From: Gari tellinella
Taxonomy: Eukaryota; Mollusca; Bivalvia; Cardiida; Psammobiidae
Direction: 5' to 3'
NCBI GenBank assembly: GCA_922989275.2
Contig: OV277857.1
Coordinates: forward strand, 43,935,083-43,999,082
Length of the DNA: 64,000 nucleotides
Under the pieces are notes generated by a model. It did no database searches. It was not told the origin of the DNA and saw only the letters and a program-made list of their open reading frames with translations. Positions 42,715-53,412 of this stretch are shown one piece after another. Every line of letters starts with the position of its first letter. Positions within the stretch are counted from its first letter, which is position 1. A program made the translations under genes and the position numbers.

Positions 42715-42990
42715 GAAACCTCGCGCGGCGCATACGAGACTCGCGAGACTTGAAAAGAGAATTTCTATCGGTAGTTAATTTGATAAATGTCTGTTTCGAA
42801 GCATTGTTCACGGGGTTTATATTCCCGTCAATTGATAGGAATGTACACCAAGTCATTTATATTCTATAAAATGTCAATAAAAAAACAAGAGTCGGTAAAT
42901 TTTCACCCCACAAATGACTGACAACGAGGCAAAAAGTGAAGATGTTGTCACGTGACACATAATCTCGCAAAATTTTACCGAGAGCTCAGA
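42715..42990 (+). promoter_or_regulatory. CpG-rich promoter-like patch with TCGCGAGA and CACGTG motifs
   Basis: CCTCGCGCGGCGCATACGAG, CTCGCGAGA (42740-42748) and the 12-base palindrome TGTCACGTGACA (42946-42957) stand out against AT-rich surroundings. TCTCGCGAGA-type words and CACGTG E-boxes are typical of animal housekeeping promoters, and GTCACGTGAC is the form bound by USF/TFE-type factors. It lies 2.3 kb upstream of the exon at 45248 and could be the start region of that gene. Confidence 0.45.
42914..42951 (+). CDS. Possible first exon of the unrecognised gene
   Basis: ATG at 42914 begins MTDNEAKSEDVV and ends two bases into a codon before GTGACA. The exon at 45248 needs exactly two bases, and the joined codon would be ACA. 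Phase and position fit. However, the donor CAC|GTGACA is weak and lies inside a CACGTG promoter palindrome, so this may not be coding at all. Confidence 0.3.
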
Positions 42991-43218
42991 TGCTCGCCTA
43001 TTCAACTTCAATGAGTTGCAATTCCGTTTTGTATAATTCCGTGTTTAAACTTTTAGAACAGACGACTTTTCAAGAAAAGCTAGTTGATCAAAAGCCACCT
43101 TTTAACGGATGAAAGATATGCTTTCATACATTTTAGATCGTTATCAGAAGCCGTGTAGAGCTTAAGATCCACAATTATTGACACTTAGTTTTAGAACAGA
43201 CTATATTTGCTTTAATGC

Positions 43219-44291
43219 TTTTTAGCTCACCTGGCACGAAGTGCCAAGGTGAGCTTTTAGGATCGCTGGATGTCCGTCGTCCATCGTCTGTCCGTCCACA
43301 ATTTGTTGTGAACACTCTAGCGGCTACAAATTTCATCCGATCTTCATGAAACGTAATGACAATGTTTGTCTTGATAAAATATAGGTCAAGTTTGAATATG
43401 GGTTATGTCGGGTCAAAAACTAGGTCACTAGGTCAAATTATAGAAAAACATTGTGAACACTCTAGAGGCTACAAATCTCATTGGATCTTTATGAAACTTG
43501 ATCAAAATGTTTGCCTAATTAATATCTAGGTCAAGTTAAAATATGGGTCATGTCCGGTCAAAAACTAGGTCACTAGGTCAAATCATCGAAAAACCTTGTG
43601 AACACTCTAGAGGCTACAAATCTCATTGGATTATTATGTTACTTGGTCAGAATGTTTGCCTAATTGATATCTAGGTCAAGTTTGAATATGAGTTATGTCG
43701 GGTCATAAACTAGGTCACTAGGTCAAATCATAGGAAACCCTTGTTAACACTCTAGAAGCTACAAATCTCATCTGATCTTCATGACACTTGGTCAAAATGT
43801 TTTCCTCATCGATATCTAGGTCAAGTGTGAATGTGGGTCATGTCTGGTCAAAAACTAGGTCACTAGGTCAAATTATAGACAAACATTGTGATTTATCTAG
43901 AGACTACAAATTTCATTGGATTTTAATGCAACTTTGTCTGAATGTTTGCCTAATTGATATCTAGGTCAAGTATAAATATGGATCATGTCTGGTTAGAAAC
44001 TGGGTCACTACGTCAAATCAAAGAAAAACAGTGTTAACCCTCTAGAGACTACAAATCTCATTAGATCTGAATGAAATATTTTCAGAATGTTTGCATACAT
44101 CGAATCTAGGTCAAAATCAAACATGGATTCTGTCTGGTCAAAATCTAGGTCACTAGGTCAAAGCTTAGAAAATTCTTGTTTACACTCTAGAGGTTTATTG
44201 TGAGTCATGTCCAGTCGTAATCTAGGTCACTATAGGTCAAGTTTTATATGGTGAACCAGGTGAGCGATTTAGGGCCATGGTGGCCCTTGTT
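43219..44291 (+). mobile_element. GCTCACC-family tandem-core element
   Basis: Head AGCTCACCTGGCACGAAGTG and CCAAGGTGAGCTTTTAGGAT, core of about six units, tail CCAGGTGAGCGATTTAGGGC and CATGGTGGCCCTTGTT. The closest relatives here are 35236-36292 and 62816-64000. Confidence 0.9.
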
Positions 44292-44299
44292 AAATATAT

Positions 44300-45240
44300 C
44301 TGGTAGTGACTATTACTATTACTTTTTGATCAATTTGGATCCTGATCAGAAGCTGCATAAAGAAAGACTATCTATTGCATGATAGGTGCTCAAATTATTT
44401 TCAAGCAGTTTGGATCCTGATCAGAAGCCGTATATGGCGGCATATTCTCTTTTCCAGTCATCCGTGGGCATTTAATGTCATATGCATACTCTTGGTCCTT
44501 CATTCGGATGGCGTCGGTCTTACTTGGAGAAAAAATTAAATCTAATTTTCGGTAAAATCACGCTTTTGCAACTTATGTAAGACCTTTGTAGTATTCATAG
44601 GACCTATTCAGATAATAATGCGTAAAAATGAATGAGATGAAAAGCGACGCTGTATACTAGCTTATATGTAGATTTCGGGTTTGTTGTCCCCGAGTGCGCA
44701 TGCTCGCTAAGTGTAAACAGACAGAGTATGACGTAGCACTGGAAAACAGAATTGTCAGGATCAACATAATTGTTGACACTGACACTAATATTAACATTTT
44801 GAAACATTGTGAACTGATGACCATAATGGCAAATGCATGTGTTCCTAATTACTTAATTTTCAAAGATAATGCTTTGTCTTCGCATCAACTTATAACAAAT
44901 TGAATGTTTCCCTATATGTATATCCTTTTATCCTCTATGTGGTACGCTTGGACCAAAAATGGTATGTTTTGAATCGGTACGCTTTGACCATAACCCTCTT
45001 AACCCATTGCCCAATAGCTTGTTTCTAGTATCATGATACAGGGATAAAAGAAATGGAATTTGTCACTCGTCCTCAAGTTAAAGTTTTGACCCCTTTGAGT
45101 TTGAGTTTGACGCTAACAAATAAGCGATATTCGGCCCCCTTTCCCAAGTAAAAAAAACAACTTTTCCTAACATTTTGTAAAATACCACAGTGCTTAAAGA
45201 TTTCATTGCAAATTACATTAAAACTACTGTTTTTACATAT
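44300..45240. other. No clear exon; M3 and M1 scraps
   Basis: GGATCCTGATCAGAAGC words occur at about 44337 and 44409, and an M1 left end (TTAACCCATTGCCCAATAGC) at about 45000-45030. The 69-codon frame at 44694-44903 has no recognised motif. Confidence 0.45.
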
Positions 45241-45247
45241 TTTACAG

Positions 45248-45330
45248 ATTTTACATCACTCTTGAGGTAGATGGTGAATCTACAACATACCTTGCAGATG
45301 CATCATTAGTGGAGATGATGAATTCAGAAG
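45248..45330 (+). CDS. Internal exon of an unrecognised gene
   Basis: A 3' splice site (TATTTTACAG) and a strong donor (GAAG|GTAAAT) bracket 83 bases. The open frame reads FYITLEVDGESTTYLADASL then VEMMNSE. It enters with two bases owed and leaves one base. The composition and clean borders look like real coding sequence. I do not recognise the family. A possible first exon is at 42914 and a possible last exon at 48068. The 48068 exon does not join in frame directly, so a linking exon is missing or the two belong to different transcripts. Confidence 0.6.
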
Positions 45331-45384
45331 GTAAATTAAGCATTAGATCTTTTCTAAAATGTTGTTATAATGGGTTAAATCAGG

Positions 45385-45640
45385 GCTCCAGATATCATAA
45401 GATGCAGTACTACGGTACCAGGGGTCGTGAGTTCGATCCCACGCCGGACGAGCGGTCTGACTAGGGGATTTTTTCTGAGTCCCCGATGATGTACAGGAAT
45501 GTCCTTGAGCAAGACATGTACCGCGAATTGCTCCTCTCCACCCAGGGGTTAACATGGGTACCTGTGAAGGGTCTGAGTCGGTACTGCGGCTGCATTTGAC
45601 TGCGCCATATGTTAGCAGTGCTCAGTGACCAATTATTAAC
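45385..45640 (+). mobile_element. tRNA-derived SINE with truncated head
   Basis: A good B box (GGGTCGTGAGTTCGATCCC, 45422-45440) is followed by a body with TTGAGCAAGACATGTACC, AATTGCTCCTCTCCACCCAG and TGGGTACCTG. The A box end is cut and abuts an M2 MITE left end (AGGGCTCCAGATA, 45384). Confidence 0.65.
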
Positions 45641-45805
45641 GTTTTATCACAAGAATAACGTGACCGGACTGGTCCGCCTTGATGACACTACCGCCATTTT
45701 GCGAAAATTACTTCTGTACGTCTGTATAACTGTAAAAATGTCCGATCTGTAAGAAGGTTTTTGACACAAAAAGGAGTAGTGTTCTGCCATAATACTTTGC
45801 ATAAA

Positions 45806-46083
45806 TAATAATAATAATAATAATAATAATCTTTATTTCCTCCAGATAAGGAGAGCATAGATCATAGAATACAAACAGTGCAAACGTGTATATACATATA
45901 AAGTGACAAAACATGGACGACATAAGAAAATCAACAACAACAACAACAACAAACAAACAGACAGACAGACAAAAACAAACAAGAAGAGCAACATATGAAG
46001 TCATTATGAGGTGAAGTATAGTTGCCTGCATTTGACCCCCATGAAGAGACAAATGCACACAATTATACTTCCACCTATTCATT
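45806..46083 (-). mobile_element. Non-LTR retrotransposon-like tail with (AAT)n
   Basis: On the minus strand the sequence ends GGAGGAAATAAAGATTATTA and a run of about nine ATT repeats, a common 3' tail of LINE-type elements. A related tail with an AT run is at about 46135-46260. The 124-codon minus frame at 45708-46082 crosses this and has a low-complexity VVVVV/IIIII translation, so it is not accepted as a gene. Confidence 0.45.
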
Positions 46084-46309
46084 CATGTCGAAATAATATA
46101 TACAGTCAATCTGACAGGTGAGTCTATCACAATAATATATATATATATATCCTTATTTCCTCCATATTGAAGATTACAAAACATAGATAAGTATATACAG
46201 CATGTGACAAACAACAATCAATACAATATACATGAAAAGAAATGAAGTATGTGTCAATCTAGTAGTAGAAAGGAAAGCATACTTATGCAAACATGATAAC
46301 AATGTTTAA

Positions 46310-46800
46310 ATGGCCTTGAAATTGGTCTTGAAATTGGCAGTCAAAATCTTGTACTTTGAACAACTCCTTCAACTTCAACCTGATTCACTTGATATAAATG
46401 TTACTTAGGAGTAGTATATGTGCAAGACACAAATTTCAGGTCTCTGTGACCTTGACCTTTTTCCTTGAAATCAGTCTTGAAATTGGCAAGCAAAATCTTG
46501 TACTTTGAACTCCTCCTTCACTTTAAACCTGATTCACTTGATACTTGGCATAAATGTTACTCAGTAGTAGATGTGCGAGACACAAATTTCAAATCTCTGT
46601 GACATTGACCTTTGGCCTTGAAATTGGTCTTAAAATTGGCAGGCATAATCTTGTACGGCGACTTCCTCCTTCACTTTCAACCGGATTTACTTGATCCTCG
46701 GCATGAATGTTACTCAGGAGTTGCAGAGTGTCATATACCATTTTGAAATCATTATGACCTTGGCTTACACCTTTGACCTTATTGTAAAACCTTATTGAAA
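46310..46800. repeat. Three tandem units of about 165 bases, GACCTTGACC type
   Basis: TTGAAATTGGTCTTGAAATT and GGCA recur near 46315, 46470 and 46620. Each is followed by AAAATCTTGTACTTTGAAC-type text and CTTGATACTTGGCATAAATG. This is core sequence of a tandem-core element without its hairpin ends. Confidence 0.7.
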
Positions 46801-46857
46801 ACGTCTGCAGAGTGTGACAGAGTGCTGTATAGTGGGGGTATTTTTCACCTTTAGTGA

Positions 46858-47066
46858 TAGCCGTTCTAGTTTTGAAAATAGGTGACCACTTCAAGCAGGC
46901 TGAAACTAAGTAGAATGCGCCTTTAGGCACATTCTGCTTTACCTTCAACCTGCTTTAAGCAACAACCTTCTAGGATATAGAAATACATGTATTTCCTATA
47001 TTGATACTGTATTCAGGACCTTTTTCTTTATTGGAAGAATAAAGTAAAGGCATTAAAAGGTGTATT
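46858..47066. mobile_element. TTAA-type MITE (family M1), degraded copy
   Basis: GTTTTGAAAATAGGTGACCA, AGTAGAATGCGCCTTTAGGC and ACATTCTGCTTTACCTTCAA are clear. The ends have lost TTAA. Confidence 0.7.
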
Positions 47067-47167
47067 TATCTTATTCAACACTGAATAACTGCCATATGAA
47101 AATGATGCGTGCTATACTTCTAAAACTTGGCTCAACCTTTATTTTATAGAAACAGGGACTTTGTGGC

Positions 47168-47435
47168 ATAGTTTGGATTCTGATCAAGTCTCAAGTTTAG
47201 TGGGGCCTGGTCTGGATCCAAGCTGTTTGCAAAAGTTTTTGATATTGGTATTTATTGCTGGAACCAGTAAAGCTAGGTTAACCCCAACCCTCCTAGCTCT
47301 GAAACTATCGCCGTCTGCTACTGTTCTAAAAATAGACTTTTCTAAATTTCTTTTCAAAACATGGTCAGTGTGTCCCACATTTTGAATTCTAATAAGACAC
47401 CACATTACCTGGCATCCCATTAGGATCCAAACTGT
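47168..47435. mobile_element. Two GGATCC-palindrome MITEs (family M3) in a row
   Basis: 47168-47232 has TTTGGATTCTGATCAAG with CTGGTCTGGATCCAAGCTGT. 47378-47435 has TTTTGAATTCTAATAAGACA with CCCATTAGGATCCAAACTGT. Open frames on both strands across them come from the palindromes. Confidence 0.65.
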
Positions 47436-47593
47436 TTGCATAGGTTACTATAGTTACAAGGTGTGCATTCTAAGAGCTAATCAGGTAAAAATGGTATTGA
47501 TGAGTTTTGCAAATTGTTATGAGTTGTCAAGTAACTCTTATCTACCGGTAGATGAAAAATGTGTGACAAATTGTACATGCATATCCTATGTCA

Positions 47594-48026
47594 GAGCTCC
47601 AGACAAGGGGAATATTTTGAAAACAATTTTTTATGTCTGCTCAAAAATATATGGTGTGACTACGCATTCTCGAAGAGACAATTTTATTGAGTAGTCAAAA
47701 CAAAGTTTAAACGTTAAGGAGGATGTGCTGAAAATATTTAGTTCAGTCACTCTTATCTGGAACCCACTGGTAGGCATGGGAAAGTAAATTTCAGATATAT
47801 AGAAGACTCTATCTTTTCAGACACCTTTTAAAAGTGCATATCAAAGTCAAAAGTCAGGGCTCCAGATAAGAAGGAGTAAACTCCAGTTTTAAACATTTTC
47901 TCCTTCATTTCTGCACCAAATCCTATGGTGTGACTAAAAGAGACACTTCTAATGAGTGACACTGTGGGGTTTAATGCAGAAAAAAAGATTTATGTGTTTA
48001 AAATACTTCCCTTATCTGGAACTCTG
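47594..48026. mobile_element. Two hAT-like palindromic MITEs (family M2)
   Basis: Copy 1 is about 47594-47766 (AGCTCCAGACAAGGGGAATA to CTCTTATCTGGAACCC). Copy 2 is about 47855-48026 (CAGGGCTCCAGATAAGAAGG to CCCTTATCTGGAACTCTG). Both lie in the intron just before the terminal exon at 48068. Confidence 0.75.
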
Positions 48027-48067
48027 AAAAGCTAATTTCACAAATTGCCTTCATTTATTTTTTATAG

Positions 48068-48214
48068 GAGCAGAAAAGAATGCGCAAAGAACTGGAGGAT
48101 GAGGGCAAAGCTATGAAATCTCTGGAACACTTGCTGAAGAAGTTCCTCAAAACACAGCATCAGCAACAGACAACAAGTCAGGTTGAAATGGAAACAGAAG
48201 ACAGTGACTCTTGA
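48068..48214 (+). CDS. Terminal exon of an unrecognised gene
   Basis: A 3' splice site (TTCATTTATTTTTTATAG) precedes an open frame of 48 residues: EQKRMRKELEDEGKAMKSLE, then HLLKKFLKTQHQQQ and a TTSQVEMETEDSDS end before TGA. It looks like a short amphipathic coiled coil with an acidic tail. This is credible coding sequence in phase 0. It cannot follow the 45248 exon directly, since that phase gives a stop after 11 codons. I do not recognise the family. Confidence 0.6.
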   Translation, partial: EQKRMRKELEDEGKAMKSLEHLLKKFLKTQHQQQTTSQVEMETEDSDS

Positions 48215-48302
48215 TGGCGTGACGACAGTATATAGGTGTAATAGCTAGACACTTGTTTGTATATGAGGAAAAGAAAGGAACTGAAGCATTTATTTAAATA
48301 CC

Positions 48303-48545
48303 CGAATCACTTTCGTAAGACTGTCGTGATAATGGGATGTGTAGTATTTATTACAGTTAAACCTCTGAAAATCGAATGCCTCTGGACTGAGAAAAAAATA
48401 TCGGATTAGATAGGTTACCGGTACCCGAATCAATGACATTCGTAAGACTGTCGTGATAATGGGATGTGTAGTATTTATTACAGTAAAACCTGAAACTCGA
48501 TTGCTTCTGGACTGAGAAATAAGATCGGGTTATATAGGTTTCTGG
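48303..48545. repeat. Direct duplication of about 120 bases downstream of the terminal exon
   Basis: TTCGTAAGACTGTCGTGATA and ATGGGATGTGTAGTATTTAT occur at about 48313 and 48440, each followed by an AACCTxTGAAA...CTCTGGACTGAGAAA phrase. It lies in the likely 3' UTR of the gene ending at 48214. Confidence 0.8.
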
Positions 48546-48621
48546 ACTGAGGAAGTTTAGCAGCCACTTGGAAGGAGTTAAATCGTCAATTATATGACCC
48601 TTTCCTTCACATTGGAGCGCT

Positions 48622-48805
48622 TTAACCCATTACCCCATAGCCTGATTCTATTTTTGAAAATTTGTGAAAATAAAATATTCAGTAATGTGTTGAAATTAAG
48701 TTTCAGCTTAAAGCAAGATGAATGTAAAGCATGCTGCTTTACTTACAACTAGCTTTACGTGGTCACCTGTTTTCAAAACTACAAAATGTACTGCCATGCT
48801 ATAGC
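48622..48805. mobile_element. TTAA-type MITE (family M1), partial
   Basis: Starts TTAACCCATTACCCCATAGC. The core is AGCATGCTGCTTTACTTACA with GTGGTCACCTGTTTTC. The right end is missing. Confidence 0.7.
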
Positions 48806-48809
48806 TACT

Positions 48810-49175
48810 AGCCATTAACATAAACCTATGGCAGAAGACTATTGAAGCATTTGCGTGTTTATACGTTTTATTGATCTTATAATATCTATTACTTTACATG
48901 TTTTTTTGGCTGACTCAATACACTAGTTTCATGTAGAATTATTACTTTATTAAAATTTTGAGAAGACATATGATCTTGTTGTTTAGTAATGCCAATATGC
49001 GTTTTCCCTGTATGTTTATGCCACACTACAAAGTAGTGCATGGCATATAGTGTTACCCATATTTGTACATCTGAAGCTTTAAAAAGAGGATTTAACTTTA
49101 GCTCTGTTGTTGACGTTGACATGATACATTGCAGGTTAGTTCAGATTTTATCCCTTTGACCTTCACTAGCTTTGT
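48810..49175. other. No feature recognised
   Basis: AT-rich. The 77-codon minus frame at 48889-49122 has no known motif. Confidence 0.35.
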
Positions 49176-49177
49176 TT

Positions 49178-50576
49178 TTAGCTCACCTGAGCACGAAGTG
49201 CTCATGGTGAGCTATTGTGACCGTGCTGTGTCCGGAGTCGGCGTCCGGAGTCCGTAAACTTTTCCTTGTGAACACTCTAGAGGCCACACTTTTGGGCCAA
49301 ACTTGCTCCAAATGTTTGTCCTGACAAAATCTAGGTCAAGTTTAAAAGTGGGTCATGTGGGATCAATAAATAGGTCATTAGGTCAAATCATAGAAAAACT
49401 TGTGAACACTCTAGAGACCACAATTTTCGGTCAAACTTCATCAAACTTGCTCCAAATGTTGTTCTTGACAAAATCTAGGTCAAGTTTGAAAGTGGGTCAA
49501 AATGTAGGTCACTAGGTCTAATCATAGCAAATCCTTGTGAACACTTTAGAGACCACAATTGTGGACCAATCTTCAACACACTTGCTTCAAATGTTGTTCT
49601 TGACAAAATCTAGGTCAAGTTTGAAAGTGGGTCAAAATGTAGGTCACTAGGTCTAATCATAGCAAATCCTTGTGAACACTTTAGAGACCACAATTGTGGA
49701 CCAATCTTCAACACACTTGCTTCAAATGTTGTTCTTGATCAAATCTAGGTCAAGTTTAAAAGTGGGTCATGTCGGGTCAAAAGGAAGGTCACTAGGTCAA
49801 ATCATAGAAAATCTTGTGAACACTCTAGAGACCACAATTTTCGGTCAAACTTCATCAAACTTGCTCCAAATGTTGTTCTTGACAAAATCTAGGTCAAGTT
49901 TGAAAGTGGGTCAAAATGTAGGTCACTAGGTCTAATCATAGCAAACCCTTGTGAACACTTTAGAGACCACAATTGTGGACCAATCTTCAACACACTTGCT
50001 TCAAATGTTGTTCTTGATAAAATCTAGGTCAAGTTTAAAAGTGGGTCATGTGGGGTCAAAAGGAAGGTCACTAGGTCAAATCATAGAAAAACCTTATGAA
50101 CACTCTAGAGACCACAATTTTCGGTCAAACTTCATCAAACTTGCTCCAAATGTTGTTCTTGACATAATCGAGGTCAAGTTCGAAAATGGGTCATAAGGGG
50201 TTAAAAAATAGGTCATTAGGTCAAATCTTAAAAAAAAATTGTGAACACTCTAGAGGCCACACTTTTGGGCACATCTTCACTAAACTTGCTCCAAATGTTG
50301 TTCTTGACAAAATCTAGGTCAACTTCGAAAGTGGGTCATGTGAGGTCAAAAAGTAGGTCACTAGGTCAACTCATAGCCAAACCTTGTGAACATTCTAGAT
50401 GCCACAGTGTTTACACTATATAGCGTCTAGAATCAGTTAAAATATGACAAACTATATATTTATATATGACTTTAAGTCCTCAGATGATTTGGGTTATGGG
50501 CGAAATCGAAATATAAAACTATTTAGTTCATTTTACTCAGGGGAGGGATAAAGGGTCATCATGACCCTCTTGTTCT
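49178..50576 (+). mobile_element. GCTCACC-family tandem-core element, GAGCACGAAGTGCTC head
   Basis: Head AGCTCACCTGAGCACGAAGT and GCTCATGGTGAGCTATTGTG, then GTCCGGAGTCGGCGTCCGGA. The core has about nine units near 137 bases with TTGTTCTTGACAAAATCTAG and GTCAAGTTTGAAAGTGGGTC. Tail GGGTCATCATGACCCTCTTG hairpin. The series of 60-85 codon frames on the + strand are unit translations. Confidence 0.85.
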
Positions 50577-50767
50577 TTTAACCATTTCACTGACATGACT
50601 TCATCCATTGTTAGTTTTTTTATTTCTCTAATTTAGTACTTTTGATTAGGATACAAACTGTTTGCAAATAAACATAACTTTTGGTAAGGCAAAGAAGCGT
50701 TTAATATTATGGACCAAGTATTGCAGTTGGGATTCAGATATTGAGACATCTTCGTGATTTTAGTTAC

Positions 50768-50980
50768 ATGAATGACCCCATTGGCCCAGTGGTTTTAAAG
50801 TCATTGTGACAATCACTCATCTCTGAATTCCAATTTCCATGAGAGTAAGCCTTCCAGCTGACTTGCAAAAGATTGGAGGTTCTACCCAGTTGTTGATTTG
50901 TACCCATAAGTGTATAAAGGACATCTTAGGTCTTCCTCCACCTGTATTTAGCTGGATGTTTCGATATGACTGAAATCATG
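50768..50980 (+). mobile_element. tRNA-derived SINE
   Basis: GACCCATTGGCCCAGTGGTT resembles an A box. The body AGCCTTCCAGCTGACTTGCA, GAGGTTCTACCCAGTTG, GGTCTTCCTCCACCTG and CGATATGACTGAAAT matches 34066-34165 in order. Confidence 0.6.
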
Positions 50981-51197
50981 GAGAAATGTTATTTCTCCAT
51001 GCTGAAATAGAAGCGACTTTGAATTCTAGGTTTTCGAGTTTTTATCACTTTTGGACTGCTGGTAAATTCCGCAACTTTACAGACAAACGCCACATCAGTA
51101 CTATCAGTACTTTGATTAACATTTGTTGTCTGCATTTATTTCTCAAATTTAGATTTGAGGTATTTTGATTTAGGAAGTATTGAAATGAGTGTTGAAT

Positions 51198-51262
51198 CAG
51201 TTTGGATCCTGATCAGAAGCTGTGTAATGCCTGATCAAGATCCAAACTGTTTGCAAATAACT
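51198..51262. mobile_element. GGATCC-palindrome MITE (family M3)
   Basis: CAGTTTGGATCCTGATCAGA and the inverse CTGATCAAGATCCAAACTGT around a short loop. Confidence 0.8.
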
Positions 51263-51348
51263 GTTGTACTTGGGGTAGGGCAGTGAAGGGTTTAACCAAT
51301 TACCTGTCTTTAGTTCTACATTTGTATCGGTTTTACTACATGTGTATT

Positions 51349-51539
51349 AGAGCTCCTGATAAGGAGAGTATTTCCAAAAATCAAAATCTTTATTTCTGCA
51401 TTAAACCCTATGTTGTTATTACTCATTAGAATTGTCTCTTTGAGACAATTCTAATGAGTAGTTACACCATAGGATTTGGTGCTGATATGAGTTGAGAAAA
51501 TGTTGGATTTTAGTTTACTTCCCTTTATCTGGAGCCCTG
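51349..51539. mobile_element. hAT-like palindromic MITE (family M2), full copy
   Basis: AGCTCCTGATAAGGAGAGTA to TTCCCTTTATCTGGAGCCCT. Central hairpin ACTCATTAGAATTGTCTC / GAGACAATTCTAATGAGTA, perfect over 18 bases. Confidence 0.85.
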
Positions 51540-51679
51540 TGTTATTAATTTGACAATCTTCTGTATCACGAGGATGTCATGTGCACTTTCAGTATTATAA
51601 TTTTTGTTAGATTTATTTGTTACAATTTTATGTGCTTAGTAGTGTGAATTTTGAGACAATCTTCAAGATTGCAAACATG

Positions 51680-52266
51680 ACTTAAACCGCTTTATCCCAT
51701 AGCCTGTTTCTAGCTCTGGAAATAGGCGATCACTTATAGCAAGTTGAAAGTACGGCTGAATGCTCCTTAACCCATTTCCGAAATTCCCCATAGCGTGTTT
51801 GTAGTTTTGAAATGGGTAACCATTTAAAAAGGTTGAAAGTAAAGCAGAATGCACCTTCTGCTTTACTTTCAGCCTGCTTTAAGCTACAAATTGCTAGGAT
51901 ATTGAAACTATATCTGCATATTCATCACTTTAAAGCAGAACTAATTTCTCAAGTGGAGGAATTAATTATAGGTGTAAAAAGACACTGGGTTAGAGAGTAT
52001 TCAGAATTCTTTTCAACCTGCTTTACCCCATAGCCTAATTCTAGTTTTGAAAACAGATGACCACTTAAAGCAGTTCAGAGTAAAGCAGAATATGCCTTTA
52101 TGCACATTCTGCTTTTCTTTCAACCTGCTTTAAGCTACCATCTGCCAGGATTTAGGAAATATTTCTTTTTGTACATGTTCATGACTGTATAAAATTGGAA
52201 CTATTTTCTTCAGTGGAGGAATAAATTAAATGCGCCAAAAGGCGCTTCCATGAGGGAAAGGGTTAA
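51680..52266. mobile_element. Cluster of three TTAA-type MITEs (family M1)
   Basis: About 51680-51765 is a left half (TTATCCCATAGCCTGTTTCT). 51768-51995 starts TTAACCCATTTCCGAAATTC and has the core AAGCAGAATGCACCTTCTGC, and appears inserted into the first. About 52018-52266 runs TTTACCCCATAGCCTAATTC to GAGGGAAAGGGTTAA with a full core. Confidence 0.75.
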
Positions 52267-52269
52267 GCT

Positions 52270-52890
52270 AAAATCTGAAAAGATACTGAAAATACATTCT
52301 GTGCTGTATTTTTCAGGACTATGCAGGTACTGACTACTTTCTGTTGTGTAGAAAAAAATAAAGGCATATAAAGATGTATATATGCAGTAATGTTTCAAAA
52401 GAATGAATACCACATCAACATGAAAAGTACCTTTGGACAGTATTTACTGTGTATAACCAGATCAGCAGAAACATTTAAATGTAGGGTATGGTTAGGGTCT
52501 GCCCAGTGTGTCACGGATCAAATGTTAATAATATTTCGTTTGTGACTTCTGCAAATAGTGCACAATTAAGTGTTTTCAATGCAATAGCAGATGTTGCTCT
52601 AAACTGTTAGCAAGGGATTTAAAAAAAATTAATTGTACTTTTAAGATCATTTTTTTAAAGGTTTGAATTAAAACAGATTGGTACTTAATTCCATCACAGA
52701 GAAATTTATGTCAGTATAAATGTACGAGTATGTAAAGTAAATTCTAGCAATAATGATCTCGCAACCACCAAAGAAGAAAAATTGTCAGTATTTAAGGCAT
52801 GTATCTGCTTAAAAACATGCTGAAAGGAAGCTTTACTTTCCTCTAGCTTTAAGCTTCAATCTACCATACATTGCTTTCTTTAGTGTTGAA
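52270..52890. other. No gene recognised
   Basis: AT-rich. An M1-like word pair (AACATGCTGAAAGGAAGC, TTTACTTTCCTCTAGC) near 52815-52850 is the only element trace. Confidence 0.4.
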
Positions 52891-52891
52891 A

Positions 52892-53243
52892 TACAGCGTT
52901 CCCTCTCTACAACGGCCCTCCCAACAACGACTCCCTCCTTACAACAACCCTTGCCACAGTTCCCTAAATAGGACAATTATGTCTTATGCTGTAATATCGT
53001 TGGCTTAAAATTGTCGCCTGCTGATATGCTAAAAGTAGCATAATGGACAATTTGACAGAAAAAAACTAAATGACGAGTGACAAACAGGTTGAATCCAGAT
53101 CAGACGTCGCGTAACGCGGCGTCTGATCTGGATTGAAGCTGTTTGCAAATGTAAGCCAGGTCCCCTCGTATAACGACTCCCTCCAAACAATGCACACGTT
53201 TTGTGTCTCCCCTTGGGTGTCACTTTAGAGATGGAGCGCTGTA
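52892..53243. mobile_element. Tc1/mariner-like MITE with an M3 inside
   Basis: TACAGCGTTCCCTCTCTACA at the left, TTTAGAGATGGAGCGCTGTA at the right, TA at both borders. Internal CAACGACTCCCTCC phrases are repeated near both ends. An M3 palindrome (ATCCAGATCAGACG, TCGCGTAACGCGG, CGTCTGATCTGGAT) lies at 53089-53140. Confidence 0.7.
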
Positions 53244-53412
53244 GTCAAACTCTGCACATACATGTATACATGTTATATTGTACACCATGAATCATTATGT
53301 GATACAATTTTTACTGTATTTTTTCAAATTTTATGTTATAAATTGTTTAACTGTAAGGTATTCTTTTAATTATTGAGGACTGTCTGATTGCTTCATTCAC
53401 ATAACTTTTATC

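Noticed and set aside
45708..46082. 124-codon minus-strand frame with hydrophobic runs
   Set aside because: VVVVV and IIIIII come from AAC and AAT microsatellites at a LINE-type tail.
47161..47385. Linking exon for the unrecognised gene after the TTTATTTTATAG site at 47141-47152
   Set aside because: The frame is mostly an M3 palindrome and no donor gives the required phase.
49303..50423. Plus-strand frames with repeated SRSSLKVGH units resembling a repeat protein
   Set aside because: They are translations of the tandem core of a GCTCACC-family element with known head and tail; the units do not stay in frame throughout.
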